Below, in pieces: positions 1 through 9,721 of a stretch of DNA of 64,000 bases. The position numbers were made by a program, and so were the translations under genes. Positions within the stretch are counted from its first letter, which is position 1. The number at the start of each line of letters is the position of its first letter. Origin of the DNA: Trueperella bernardiae (lineage in GTDB: Bacteria > Actinomycetota > Actinomycetes > Actinomycetales > Actinomycetaceae); assembly GCF_001469025.1 (NCBI RefSeq), contig NZ_LNIZ01000001.1:124001-188000 (forward strand). Direction: 5' to 3'. The notes beneath the pieces were generated by a model. It searched no databases and was not told the origin of the DNA. It saw nothing but the letters and a program-made list of their open reading frames with translations.

Positions 1-1
1 C

Positions 2-634
2 GCGCGCACCGGCATCGAGCTGCCGGGCGAGAGCTCCGGCGTCGTCTACCCGTATGAAAACTGGGCCGGACGCACCCACTACACCACGATGTTTGGCCAG
101 GCGTGGAGCGCCACCACGCTCCAGCTGGGCCAGATGATGAGCGTCATTGCCAATAAGGGCGTCTACATCCCGTTGCATCTGGTGGATGGTGTGGAAAGCG
201 TGGACGGTGATTACACGCCCACGGCGGTCGGCGAATCGCGCCAGGTCATCACCGAGCAGTCCGCCCACACGATGCTCGAGATGATGCAGGCGGTCACCGA
301 CCCGCACTCCACCGGCTGGCGGGCGCGCGTGGAGGGCTACAACGTGGCGGGCAAGACGGGCACGGCACAGGTGCCGGATGCTTCGGGCGCGCTCACCAAG
401 CGAGCCGGAACGTTCGTGGGGACGATCCCGGCCGAGGACCCGAAGATCATCTTCGCCTCCATCATCTACAACGCCGCGGGCGCGGGCTACGGTGGCGACA
501 CCGCCGCGGCCGTCTTCAGCGGCACCGCCGAGTTCGCCATGCGCCAGATGAAGGTGGCCCCGTCCCAGGTGCCGCTCGTGCGCCTGCCGTGGACCGAGGC
601 GGAACTGATCGAATCCCAGCAGTCGCAGCAGTAG
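2..634 (+). CDS. ftsI: Penicillin-binding protein FtsI (PBP3), C-terminal part
   Basis: Septal peptidoglycan transpeptidase, cut by the left window edge. The frame is open from base 2, before the first ATG at 89, so the visible 210 residues are the C-terminal half of the transpeptidase domain. The GKTGTAQ box (the KTG motif of penicillin-binding proteins) lies around base 350, and the upstream GIELPGE and AWSATTLQ segments fit the PBP2/FtsI family. Its stop codon is 7 bp before murE, so it is the first visible gene of the dcw operon. The catalytic SXXK and SXN motifs would lie outside the window. Confidence 0.93.
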   Translation, partial: ARTGIELPGESSGVVYPYENWAGRTHYTTMFGQAWSATTLQLGQMMSVIANKGVYIPLHLVDGVESVDGDYTPTAVGESRQVITEQSAHTMLEMMQAVTDPHSTGWRARVEGYNVAGKTGTAQVPDASGALTKRAGTFVGTIPAEDPKIIFASIIYNAAGAGYGGDTAAAVFSGTAEFAMRQMKVAPSQVPLVRLPWTEAELIESQQSQQ

Positions 635-640
635 GGAAAA

Positions 641-2128
641 ATGATGCCTCCATCGCTCACTGAGCTCGCCGACCTCGCCGAGCTTTTGCACATCGCCCCC
701 GCGGTCGGATCGGTCACGGGGGTGTGCGCCGACAACCGTCAGGTCCGCCCGGGTGACCTCTTCGTGGCAGTCCGTGGCGCCACTGTGCACGCCGCCCGCT
801 TTGCGCGCGCCGCTGTCGATGCGGGTGCCGCCGCGGTGCTCACCGACGCCGAGGGCGCGGAGATTGCGGGCGACGTCGGTGTGCCCGTGCTCGTTGTGGC
901 CGACCCGGCGCGCGTGGCCGGGCTCGTGGCCTCCTTCTGCTTCGGCCGCCCGGACGAGCGGCTCACCACCTTCGCCGTGACCGGCACGAACGGCAAGACC
1001 TCCACGGCCTACATGATCGAGGACGCGCTCGCCCGCCTGGGCCGCACCACCGGCCTCATCGGCACGGTCGAGGTGCGGATCGCGGGGGAGGCGATGCCGG
1101 CGCAGCTGACCACGCCCCAGCCGGTGGACCTCCAACGCATGCTGGCCGACCTCGTGGCCCGTGGGGGCACCGACCTCGTCATGGAGACCTCCTCCCACGC
1201 CCTCGCCCAGGGCCGCACGAACCCCATCCGCTTCGACGTGGCGGGCTTTACGAACCTCACCCAGGACCACCTCGACTACCACAAGACTTTCGAGGAGTAC
1301 TTCCAGGCCAAGGCGCTGCTCTTCGACGAGGAGCACTCGACGCGCGGCGTCATCATGGTCGACGACGAGTGGGGGCGCCGGCTCTTTCGCGAGGTATCGG
1401 GGCGCAGGCCGGGCGCGGTTGTCTCCCTCTCCGTTCGGGGTAACGACGCCGACTGGCAGGGCACCTCGGCGTTCGAGACGGGCGTGCAGACGATCAGCCT
1501 GACCGGCCCGCTCGGAAGCTTGGAGACGCTCACCCGCTTGCCTGGCGACTTTAACGTGGCCAACGCCGCGCTGGCCGCCGTCATGGTGATGGAATCGGGG
1601 GTGGCCCCGCAGGAACTGGCGGCAGCCCTCGGCGAGCGCGGGATCAGCCCGGCGATCCCGGGTCGCATGGAGCTGGTGGGGGAGCGTCCCTACACCGTGG
1701 TGGACTTCGCGCACAACACCGACGCCCTGGTCAAGGCGATGACGTCGCTGCGCGCCGCGCGTGGCGGGCGCCTCGTCGTCGTGACGGGATCGGCGGGTGA
1801 TCGGGATCGGGGCAAGCGCCCGATGATGGCTGCTGCCGTGGCCGAGCACGCCGACTACCTGATTATCACCGACGACGACCCGCACACCGAGGACCCGGCT
1901 CGAATCCGGGCTGAGATGATCGAGGGGATTCCGGCGGGCTTTGACTACGCCGAGATCGGCGACCGTGAGCGGGCCATCACCTCGGCGATCATGGGCGCGG
2001 GGGAGGATGACACTATCCTTATTGCAGGGCGCGGGCACGAGGCGGTTCAGGACGTCGCGGGCCGCGCCATCGACATCGATGACCGCGTGGTGGCACGCAC
2101 GGCGCTGAGGCTCAGGGAGGGCGAATGA
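641..2128 (+). CDS. murE: UDP-N-acetylmuramoyl-L-alanyl-D-glutamate ligase MurE
   Basis: Cytoplasmic Mur ligase that adds the third (diamino) amino acid of the peptidoglycan stem peptide; 495 residues, the usual size. The N-terminal UDP-substrate domain is followed by the ATP-binding GTNGKT motif at residues 115-120 and a C-terminal ligase domain. The substrate-selecting motif reads DDPH at residues 412-415. Diaminopimelate-adding enzymes have DNPR there, so a different residue (Lys or Orn) is the likely substrate; this is an inference. The start could also be the next ATG at 644. The stop overlaps murF (ATGA), indicating translational coupling. Confidence 0.95.
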   Translation: MMPPSLTELADLAELLHIAPAVGSVTGVCADNRQVRPGDLFVAVRGATVHAARFARAAVDAGAAAVLTDAEGAEIAGDVGVPVLVVADPARVAGLVASFCFGRPDERLTTFAVTGTNGKTSTAYMIEDALARLGRTTGLIGTVEVRIAGEAMPAQLTTPQPVDLQRMLADLVARGGTDLVMETSSHALAQGRTNPIRFDVAGFTNLTQDHLDYHKTFEEYFQAKALLFDEEHSTRGVIMVDDEWGRRLFREVSGRRPGAVVSLSVRGNDADWQGTSAFETGVQTISLTGPLGSLETLTRLPGDFNVANAALAAVMVMESGVAPQELAAALGERGISPAIPGRMELVGERPYTVVDFAHNTDALVKAMTSLRAARGGRLVVVTGSAGDRDRGKRPMMAAAVAEHADYLIITDDDPHTEDPARIRAEMIEGIPAGFDYAEIGDRERAITSAIMGAGEDDTILIAGRGHEAVQDVAGRAIDIDDRVVARTALRLREGE

Positions 2129-3519
2129 TTCCGATCTCGATCGAACAGGCGGCGGCGGACGCCGGTGGCCGCATCGAGGCGCCGGCCACCGGCGAGGTGG
2201 TGGCGGTTGTCTCCGACACGCGTCAGATCCGCGGCGGGGAGCTTTTCGTGGCGATCGCAGGCGAGCGTGTGGACGGCTCCACGCTGGCGGGCCAGGCCAT
2301 TGAGGCCGGGGCCAGCGCCGTCATGACCGCCGGCCGCGAGGTGGCCCTCGCCTCCGGGGCGCCGGCCAATCGCCTCATCGTGGTCGACGACGTGCTCGCG
2401 GCCCTCGGCCGCCTGGCCCGCGAAAGCCTGCGTCGGGCGCGCGAGGCGAACCCGCGCCTGCAGGTGGTGGCTGTGACCGGCTCGGTGGGCAAGACCACCA
2501 CGAAAGACCTACTCGCCGCGTTGCTGGCGATCCGCGGGCCGATCATCGCCCCGCCCGGCTCCTTCAATAACGAGCTCGGCCTGCCGCTCACCGTCCTGCG
2601 CGCCGGCGCTGATACCGCCACCCTCGTCCTCGAGATGGGCGCCGACCACATGGGCAACATCGACTACCTGACCTCGATCGCGCCGCCCGACGTGGGCGTG
2701 GTCCTCATCGTGGCCCGCGCGCACCTGGGCCACTTCGGTGGGATCGAGAACGTGGCCAAGGCCAAGTCGGAGATGGTGACAGGCGTGCGCGAGGGCGGCA
2801 CCGTCATCCTCAATGCCCTTGACGAGCGAGTGCGGGCCATGGCCAAGCTCACCGATCGCGACCTGCTCTTCTTCGGCGACCCGGCCCTTCCCGGCGTTCA
2901 TGCCGAGGACGTGAGCGTTAACGACGCCGGTCGGGCCACCTTCGTGCTCGTCACCTCCACCGGCCGTGCGCCGGTGACGTTGGCGCTCGTGGGCGAGCAC
3001 CACGTGTCCAACGCACTGGCCGCCGCAACCGTGGCCGACTACTACGGGATTGGCGTGGAGGAGGTCGCGCGCGTGCTGAGCGAGACGGGCGCGGCTAGCC
3101 CGCACCGCATGTCTGTCTCCGAGCGCGGCGGCATCCTCATCATCGACGATTCGTACAATGCCAACCCCGATTCCATGCGGGCCGGGCTCGACGCCCTCGA
3201 GCGGCTTGGGGAGGGCCGGCGCAAGGTCGCAATCCTTGGCGCCATGCTCGAGCTCGGTGCGGACGCGGATGCCGAGCACGAGGCGATCGGGCACTATGCC
3301 GCCGCCCGCGGGGTCGACGTCGTGATCGGCGTCGGCGAAGAAACACGGCCCCTGACGCACGCCGCGGCCGCGGCCGGGCTCGCCACACAGACCGCCTCAT
3401 CTGAAACAGCGCTCGACGTGGCTACCACGATCATGGCCAAAGGTGACGTAGTCTTGCTAAAAGGTTCGAACGGTTCGGGCGTGTGGCGCGTGGCTGACGC
3501 GCTGGTGAGAGAGGACTAA
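2125..3519 (+). CDS. murF: UDP-MurNAc-tripeptide D-alanyl-D-alanine ligase MurF
   Basis: Adds D-Ala-D-Ala to the UDP-MurNAc tripeptide, the last cytoplasmic step of precursor synthesis; 464 residues. The P-loop GSVGKTT is at residues 119-125, followed by the family segment PGSFNNELGLPLT and a C-terminal LLKGSNGSGVWR, typical of MurF. It starts inside the murE stop codon and ends directly against mraY with no spacer, so the three genes are almost certainly cotranscribed and coupled. Confidence 0.95.
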   Translation: MIPISIEQAAADAGGRIEAPATGEVVAVVSDTRQIRGGELFVAIAGERVDGSTLAGQAIEAGASAVMTAGREVALASGAPANRLIVVDDVLAALGRLARESLRRAREANPRLQVVAVTGSVGKTTTKDLLAALLAIRGPIIAPPGSFNNELGLPLTVLRAGADTATLVLEMGADHMGNIDYLTSIAPPDVGVVLIVARAHLGHFGGIENVAKAKSEMVTGVREGGTVILNALDERVRAMAKLTDRDLLFFGDPALPGVHAEDVSVNDAGRATFVLVTSTGRAPVTLALVGEHHVSNALAAATVADYYGIGVEEVARVLSETGAASPHRMSVSERGGILIIDDSYNANPDSMRAGLDALERLGEGRRKVAILGAMLELGADADAEHEAIGHYAAARGVDVVIGVGEETRPLTHAAAAAGLATQTASSETALDVATTIMAKGDVVLLKGSNGSGVWRVADALVRED

Positions 3520-4605
3520 ATGCTCGCAATTCTCATCTCGGTGGCGGCATCGCTGCTCGTGGCGCTGCTCGGCACGCCGGTGCTTGTGCGTTTCTTGCGG
3601 AAACGCTCCTATGGCCAGTTCATCCGCGAGGACGGACCGACCACGCACCTCGTTAAGCGTGGTACGCCCACGATGGGCGGCATCGTCATCATCTTCGCCA
3701 CAATCGTTGGCTACACGATGGCGAACATCGCCACCGGGCGCGGCCCGAACGCCTCGGGCGTCTTGCTGCTCGGCCTCATGGTGGGCATGGGCCTCATTGG
3801 CTTCTTCGACGATTTTGCCAAGATCCGCAACGAACGCTCGCTCGGCCTGACCCCGATCGCGAAGATCATCGGGCAGGCGGTGGTGGGCATTTCGTTCGCC
3901 GCGGCAGTGTTGCAGTTCCGCAACGATTACAACCGCACGCCCGGAAGCACCCGGATCTCTTTCGTGCGCGACACGAACATTAATCTTGCCCACTTCGGGA
4001 TCGTGGTGGGTCTGATCCTCTTTATCATCTGGGCCAACTTCCTCATCACGGCCTGGTCGAACGCGGTCAACCTCACCGACGGCCTGGACGGCCTTGCCTC
4101 TGGCGCATCCGCGATCGCGTTCGCCGGGTACGCCTTCGTCACGATCTGGCAGTCCTACCAGACGTGCTCGTCAGTGGTGAACCCCGCCCCGGGCTGCTAC
4201 GACGTGCGCGACCCGCGCGACCTGGCGATCGTGGCCGCCGCGATTGTGGGCGCGTGCCTGGGCTTCCTGTGGCACAACACCTCCCCGGCCGCGATCTTCA
4301 TGGGGGACACCGGTTCGCTCGCGCTCGGCGGCGCGTTCGCCGGGCTCACCATCCTCACCCGCACCGAGATCCTCGGCGTCATGCTGGGCGGCCTGTTCGT
4401 CATCATCGTCATGTCGGACGTCATCCAGATCGGTGTGTTTAAGGCCACGGGCAAGCGCGTGTTCCGGATGGCGCCGCTGCACCACCACTTCGAGCTCAAG
4501 GGCTGGAAGGAAGTGACGATCGTGGTGCGCTTCTGGCTCATCCAGGCTCTCATGGCGGCCGCCGGTATTGGCCTGTTCTACGCAGAATGGTTGGCGCGGC
4601 AATGA
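3520..4605 (+). CDS. mraY: Phospho-N-acetylmuramoyl-pentapeptide transferase MraY
   Basis: Integral membrane enzyme that transfers phospho-MurNAc-pentapeptide to undecaprenyl phosphate, forming lipid I. It has 361 residues with about ten hydrophobic helices. Diagnostic segments are GTPTMGG near the N-terminus, FFDDFAK (Asp pair), NLTDGLDGLA (catalytic region) and the C-terminal MAPLHHHFELKGW. It lies flush with murF and overlaps murD by 4 bp. Confidence 0.96.
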   Translation: MLAILISVAASLLVALLGTPVLVRFLRKRSYGQFIREDGPTTHLVKRGTPTMGGIVIIFATIVGYTMANIATGRGPNASGVLLLGLMVGMGLIGFFDDFAKIRNERSLGLTPIAKIIGQAVVGISFAAAVLQFRNDYNRTPGSTRISFVRDTNINLAHFGIVVGLILFIIWANFLITAWSNAVNLTDGLDGLASGASAIAFAGYAFVTIWQSYQTCSSVVNPAPGCYDVRDPRDLAIVAAAIVGACLGFLWHNTSPAAIFMGDTGSLALGGAFAGLTILTRTEILGVMLGGLFVIIVMSDVIQIGVFKATGKRVFRMAPLHHHFELKGWKEVTIVVRFWLIQALMAAAGIGLFYAEWLARQ

Positions 4606-6071
4606 CGCGTTCGATTCCCGGCGCGGCGCAGTTTTCCTCCATGCGCGTGGCGGTGCTCGGCCTGGGGATTTCCGGCCGGGCCTCCCTTGACGCGCTCGCG
4701 CGGCACACGCAGGCCGTGCTGTCGGCGTGGGACGCGAATCCGTCGGCCCGCGAACCCTACGCCCACCTGGACGGTGGCTCGGAGGCGGATCCGGCCGCCC
4801 TGCTTGAGGCGCTGCTCTCCTGGGGCCCGGACCTAGTGATTATCGCCCCGGGCTTCCGGCAGGTCGGCCCCGAGTGGCAGGCGCTACGCGCAGCCGGCGT
4901 GCCCGTGTGGTCCGAGATCGAGCTTGCCTGGCACCTGCGTGCCGCGCACGACGGCGTCTTCGCGCCTTGGCTCTGCATCACCGGCACAAACGGCAAGACG
5001 ACCACCGTGACCATGACCGAGGCAATCCTCCGAGCGGGCGGGCGCCGGGCGCTCGCCGTCGGAAACGTCGGCACCCCGGCCGTGACGGCCGTGAGCGAGA
5101 CGAGTGAGGACGCGCCGGAGGTCTTCGCCTTCGAGCTGTCCTCCTTCCAGCTGGCCGCCTCCTACTCAATGGAGCCGGCCGCGGCCGTGTGCCTCAACAT
5201 CGCCGACGACCACCTCGAGTGGCACGGCACTTTCGCCGACTACCGGGATGCGAAGGCCCGGATTTACACCAACACGCACGCGGCGTGCCTCTACCCGGTG
5301 GGGGATGAGACGGTGCAGGCGATGGTGGATGGCGCCGATGTAGTGGAGGGAGCCCGTGCGATCGGGCTGTCGATGGGAGTGCCGTCCGTGGGCCAGCTGG
5401 GTTTCGTGGACGAGCACGCCGTGGACCGCGCCTTCATTCCCCGCCGCCACACGCACGCCGAGGTGCTTTTCGATGTTGCCGACATCGCTCACCTCGCCCC
5501 CGAGGGCACGGCGTTGCCCGTGCACATCGCCAAGGACGCACTGGCCGCCGCGGCACTCGCGCGCGCGGTCGGGGTGGAGCCGGAGGCGGTGCGCCAGGGG
5601 CTACGAGAGTTCACGGGCGGCCACCACCGCATCGAGACCGTGGCCCACGTGGGCGGCGTGCGCTACGTCGATGACTCGAAGGCCACCAACGCCCATGCCG
5701 CCGAGGCCTCCCTGCGCGCGCTCGAGAACGCCGTGTGGATCGTGGGCGGGCTGGCCAAGGGTGCCCGCTTCGAGGCGCTCGTGGCGAAGGTGGCCGCGAA
5801 CCTGCGCGCCGTCGTCGTGATCGGGCGTGATCAGGAGCCGTGGCGCTCGGCGCTTACCGGCCTCGAGGTACCGGTCCACTACGTGGCCGAGGATGCTGAC
5901 GCGCCGATGGATGACGCGGTCGGGGCGGCCACCGACCTTGCCCAGCCGGGCGACACGGTCATTTTGGCGCCGGCCTGCGCCTCCCAGGATCAGTTCGCCT
6001 CCTACGCCGAGCGCGGGGAGAAGTTCGCTGCGGCGGCGGCGAGGCTGGGCGGTGACGATGACGAGCATTGA
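4602..6071 (+). CDS. murD: UDP-N-acetylmuramoyl-L-alanine:D-glutamate ligase MurD
   Basis: Cytoplasmic ligase adding D-Glu to UDP-MurNAc-L-Ala; 489 residues. The N-terminal Rossmann-like segment (VAVLGLGISGRA), the GTNGKTT loop at residues 128-134 and the later DDSKATN motif identify it. An ATG five codons upstream (4587) is in frame, but the start at 4602 overlaps the mraY stop as ATGA, the pattern seen at most joints of this operon, so it is preferred. Its end overlaps the ftsW start by 14 bp. Confidence 0.93.
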   Translation: MTRSIPGAAQFSSMRVAVLGLGISGRASLDALARHTQAVLSAWDANPSAREPYAHLDGGSEADPAALLEALLSWGPDLVIIAPGFRQVGPEWQALRAAGVPVWSEIELAWHLRAAHDGVFAPWLCITGTNGKTTTVTMTEAILRAGGRRALAVGNVGTPAVTAVSETSEDAPEVFAFELSSFQLAASYSMEPAAAVCLNIADDHLEWHGTFADYRDAKARIYTNTHAACLYPVGDETVQAMVDGADVVEGARAIGLSMGVPSVGQLGFVDEHAVDRAFIPRRHTHAEVLFDVADIAHLAPEGTALPVHIAKDALAAAALARAVGVEPEAVRQGLREFTGGHHRIETVAHVGGVRYVDDSKATNAHAAEASLRALENAVWIVGGLAKGARFEALVAKVAANLRAVVVIGRDQEPWRSALTGLEVPVHYVAEDADAPMDDAVGAATDLAQPGDTVILAPACASQDQFASYAERGEKFAAAAARLGGDDDEH

Positions 6072-7287
6072 TAGTCCGGCGCTCTCGGAGCGCGAGCTCA
6101 CCCGCCGCGATGACATTCAGCGGGCGCTCGTGGTGGTCGTCGCTTCCACGTTCCTCCTCACGATCTTTGGCGTGGTCATGGTGTATTCGGCCACGGCCCC
6201 TAGCTCGATCCGGGCGGTGGACGCCAACCCGGACCTCACGCTATTTTCTGTGGCGACCCGCCAGGCGCTCACCACCCTCATCGGGATCGTGGGCCTCATC
6301 GTCATGGCGCTCATCCCGTACCAGGTGACCAGGCGCTTCGTGCACCTCTTCCTTGCCATCGGTTGCCTGCTCCAGATTGGCGTGCTCGCCCAGGGTGGGG
6401 GCGTGGCCGGTAATAACAACTGGCTTTCGCTCGGCCCGATCACGGTCCAGCCCTCGGAGTTCATCAAGCTCGCGCTCGTTTTGTGGCTCGCCCACATGCT
6501 CGCCCGCCTTCAGCTGAAGGAAGTCGAGGATCTGCGCACGCTGTGGATCCCAGCCCTCGGCTTCCTCGTGGCGGTGGGCCTGGTGCTCGCTGGCGGAGAC
6601 GTGGGAACGGGCCTCATCTATATTCTCATCGCCGGCGGCCTGTTCTTCCTCGCGGGCCTGCGGCTCAAGCATTTGGGGATCGTGGCGTTCTTCGGCGGCT
6701 TGGGCGTGGGTGCCATGGTGGCGGCCAACCCCTCGCGTCTGCGCCGCATCGGCGAGTTCGTCTCTGACCTGTTTACCCTGCCCGACACCCACCTGCCCAA
6801 GCAGTCCGACTTCGCCCAGTTCGCCTTCGGCACGGGCGGGCTGACGGGCGCCGGGATCGGCGCGGGCAAGGAGAAGTGGCGCGACCTGTCCGAGGCCCAC
6901 ACCGACTTCATCTTCGCGGTCATCGGCGAGGAGCTTGGCCTGCTCGGCACGGTGACCGTCATCGTCCTCTTCCTCGCGCTTGGCTGGAGCCTGGTGGAGA
7001 TCTGCCGCAAGCACCCCAACAGGTACGCCCAGCTCATGACCGCGGGTGCGGCGCTGTGGCTGTGCGGGCAGGCGCTGGCCAACATGTACGTGGTCACCGG
7101 CCTCGCTCCCGTGTTCGGCGTGCCGCTGCCCTTCATCTCCATGGGCGGATCGTCCATGCTCGCCACGCTGGCGATGGTGGGGTGTGTCATGTCCGCCGCA
7201 CTGGCCGTGCCGGGGGTTCGGGAGAGCTGGCGGGTTCGCGGTAGGCTTGTGCAACGAATCCGGACCGTAGTGAGGAGCAATCGATAA
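6058..7287 (+). CDS. ftsW: Septal glycosyltransferase FtsW (SEDS family)
   Basis: Polytopic SEDS protein that polymerises lipid II at the septum with FtsI. About 409 residues and roughly ten membrane segments. The family signatures GGNNWLSLGPITVQPSEF (here AGNNNWLSLG...QPSEF) and HTDFIFAVIGEELGL are present, as is the GGSSMLA segment near the end. The reading frame is open far upstream, but homology begins only after the ATG at 6058 inside the murD 3' end; a GTG at 6052 is an alternative. It ends in a TAATG overlap with murG. Confidence 0.94.
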   Translation: MTSIDSPALSERELTRRDDIQRALVVVVASTFLLTIFGVVMVYSATAPSSIRAVDANPDLTLFSVATRQALTTLIGIVGLIVMALIPYQVTRRFVHLFLAIGCLLQIGVLAQGGGVAGNNNWLSLGPITVQPSEFIKLALVLWLAHMLARLQLKEVEDLRTLWIPALGFLVAVGLVLAGGDVGTGLIYILIAGGLFFLAGLRLKHLGIVAFFGGLGVGAMVAANPSRLRRIGEFVSDLFTLPDTHLPKQSDFAQFAFGTGGLTGAGIGAGKEKWRDLSEAHTDFIFAVIGEELGLLGTVTVIVLFLALGWSLVEICRKHPNRYAQLMTAGAALWLCGQALANMYVVTGLAPVFGVPLPFISMGGSSMLATLAMVGCVMSAALAVPGVRESWRVRGRLVQRIRTVVRSNR

Positions 7288-8393
7288 TGGCAATCATACT
7301 TGCGGGAGGGGGAACGGCCGGCCACGTCAACCCTCTGTTGGCCACGGCCAACGCCATTACGGAGGAATACCCGGGCACGCAGGTAGTGGCGGTGGGCACC
7401 GCCGCCGGACTTGAGACCACCCTGGTTCCTGCGGCCGACGTTCGGCTAGAGACCATCCCGCGGGTGCCGTTGCCGCGCAAGCCCTCCCTGGATGTGGTGC
7501 GCTTTCCCATGATTTTCCGTGGTGCGATCGCGGCGGCGGGGGAGATCCTTGAGCGCCACGACGCCGAGGTGGTCATTGGTTTCGGTGGCTACGTGTCCAC
7601 CCCGGTCTACCTCGCGGCACGCAAGCGCAAGATCCCGGTGATTGTGCATGAGGGCAACGCCCGCCCGGGCATGGCGAACAAGCTTGGAGCGCGCTTCGCG
7701 GCCACGGTGGCCCTCACTTTCCCCTCCACTCCGCTGCGCGCTGCGAAGGGCATCACGGTGAGCGTGGGCCTTCCCCTCAAGCGTGCGATCGAGCAGCTCT
7801 CGGCGCGCCCGGGTGGGAGGAAGAGCCTGCGTGAGGAGGCCGCCGCGCGCTTCGGGCTCGACCCGGCGTCGCCGATCATGCTGGTCACGGGCGGTTCGTC
7901 CGGTGCCCTCCACATGAACGAGGTGTTCGCCCAGGCCGCCGCCGACATCCGGGCCGCCGGTGTCCAGGTCCTCCACATCACGGGCAAGGACAAGGACGAC
8001 GCCGTCCGCGCGGCCGCGCCCGACCCGGGCTACGTTGTTCTCGACTACCTGTCTGACATGGAGAGCGCCTACGCGGTGGCGGACCTGGCGGTCTCCCGTT
8101 CGGGGGCGGGCATGGTGGCGGAGCTGTCTGCGCTCGGCATCCCGGCCGTTTTCGTGCCGCTGTCGGTGGGCAATGGCGAGCAGGCGCTCAACGCGCGCGA
8201 CGTGGTGAGCGCCGGGGGAGCGATTCTCATCGAAAACAAGGCGCTGACGGCCGAGAAGGTGCGCTCCGCGATCCTTCCCCTCTTCGAGGGCGATCAGCTG
8301 GAGACGATGGCCGAGCGCTCCAAGGGTGTCTCGCCGCTAAACGCGGCCAGCCGCCTGGCCAGTATCGCGATGCGCCTGGCGGAGGAGCGATGA
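7287..8393 (+). CDS. murG: UDP-GlcNAc:lipid I transferase MurG
   Basis: Peripheral membrane glycosyltransferase that makes lipid II; 368 residues. The N-terminal GGGTAGHVNPLLA loop is the MurG donor/acceptor motif, and the C-terminal domain has VTGGSSGALHMNE and a SRSGAGMVAELSALGIPAVFVPL segment for UDP-GlcNAc binding. A purine-rich GAGGAG at 7272 precedes the start, which overlaps the ftsW stop by one base. Confidence 0.95.
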   Translation: MAIILAGGGTAGHVNPLLATANAITEEYPGTQVVAVGTAAGLETTLVPAADVRLETIPRVPLPRKPSLDVVRFPMIFRGAIAAAGEILERHDAEVVIGFGGYVSTPVYLAARKRKIPVIVHEGNARPGMANKLGARFAATVALTFPSTPLRAAKGITVSVGLPLKRAIEQLSARPGGRKSLREEAAARFGLDPASPIMLVTGGSSGALHMNEVFAQAAADIRAAGVQVLHITGKDKDDAVRAAAPDPGYVVLDYLSDMESAYAVADLAVSRSGAGMVAELSALGIPAVFVPLSVGNGEQALNARDVVSAGGAILIENKALTAEKVRSAILPLFEGDQLETMAERSKGVSPLNAASRLASIAMRLAEER

Positions 8394-9721
8394 TGTACCA
8401 CCTCATTGGAGCGGGCGGCGCGGGCATGAGCGTTGTGGGTGAGCTGTTGCTCGAGCGCGGCGAGGCCGTCACCGGTTCTGACCGGCAGGATTCGGCGAAC
8501 TTGCAGCGGTTGAAGGCTGCGGGCGCCACGGTTTTTGTGGGCCATGACGCGGCGCACGTGGATCCGGCTGCCACCGTGGTGGTCTCCACCGCGATCAAGG
8601 CCGACAACCCCGAGCTGATGGTTGCCACCGAACGCGGCCAGGAGATCATCCACCGCAGCCAGGCCCTCGCCATCGCGGCGGCGGACAAAGACTTCGTGGC
8701 GGTGGCCGGGGCACACGGGAAGACGACGACGTCGGGTATGCTCGCGGTCGCTCTCGCATCCCTGGGGCGCGATCCCTCCCGCGCGATCGGGGGACGCCTG
8801 GCCGGCGGTGCTTCCGGCGCGCACCTGGGCACGGGCAAGATGTTCATTGCGGAGGCTGACGAATCGGACGGCTCCTTCCTCAATTACCGCCCGCGCGTGG
8901 CGCTGGTGACGAACGTGGAGCCTGACCACCTCGACCACTACGGTTCGAAGGAGGCCTTCTTCGAGGCCTTCGTGGAGTTTGCCCGCCGGATCGAGTTTGG
9001 CGGCCTGATCGTGTGCTGTGCGGACAGTGAGGACGCGCTTGAGCTGGGGGAGCGTGCGCGCTCCGAGGGGATCCGCGTGTGGACATACGGGCGCGGGGAC
9101 GGGCTGGAGAACCACGCCCGGATCGAGGACACGGGCGATGGGGCACGCGTGAGCTTCCGCGGCAAGCCGATCGACCTGGCGCTGTCCGTTCCGGGCCAGC
9201 ACAACGTTTTGAACGCCACCGGCGCGTTGCTGGTGGGCATCGAGCTGGGCGAGGATCCGGCGCAGATGGCCGCGGCCCTTGCTACCTTCCACGGCACCGG
9301 GCGGCGCTTCGAGCTGCGCGGCGAGGTCGCGAGCCGGCGCGTCATCGATGACTACGCCCACCACCCCACGGAGGTGCGCGCCACGCTCGAGACTGCTCGC
9401 CAGCAGAGCGCCGCGGGCGTGCGGGTGCTCTTCCAGCCCCACCTGTACTCGCGCACGCAGATCTTCGCCACGCAGTTTGCCGAGGCGCTCGCGCTGGCGG
9501 ACTCGGTGGTCCTCACCTCGGTGTACGCCGCGCGCGAGGTGCCGGAGGATGGCGCGGAGTCGAATGTCATCACCGACCAGCTGCCGGGTGCGGAGCTGGT
9601 GCCTGATCGCGTTGAGGCCGCGCGCCGGATTGCCGAGCTGTCGGCGCCTGGAGACATCATCATCACGATGGGCGCCGGCGACGTGACCGAGCTAGCCGAC
9701 GTCGTACTCGAGGCGCTATGA
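8390..9721 (+). CDS. murC: UDP-N-acetylmuramate:L-alanine ligase MurC
   Basis: First Mur ligase, adding L-Ala to UDP-MurNAc; 443 residues, near the lower end for the family. The N-terminus has the dinucleotide-like HLIGAGGAGMS loop, the ATP loop GAHGKTT is at residues 107-113, and EADESDGSFL and the DDYAHHPTEV motif follow. Two consecutive ATG codons (8390 and 8393) could start it. It overlaps murG and ftsQ by 4 bp each. Confidence 0.95.
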   Translation: MMYHLIGAGGAGMSVVGELLLERGEAVTGSDRQDSANLQRLKAAGATVFVGHDAAHVDPAATVVVSTAIKADNPELMVATERGQEIIHRSQALAIAAADKDFVAVAGAHGKTTTSGMLAVALASLGRDPSRAIGGRLAGGASGAHLGTGKMFIAEADESDGSFLNYRPRVALVTNVEPDHLDHYGSKEAFFEAFVEFARRIEFGGLIVCCADSEDALELGERARSEGIRVWTYGRGDGLENHARIEDTGDGARVSFRGKPIDLALSVPGQHNVLNATGALLVGIELGEDPAQMAAALATFHGTGRRFELRGEVASRRVIDDYAHHPTEVRATLETARQQSAAGVRVLFQPHLYSRTQIFATQFAEALALADSVVLTSVYAAREVPEDGAESNVITDQLPGAELVPDRVEAARRIAELSAPGDIIITMGAGDVTELADVVLEAL

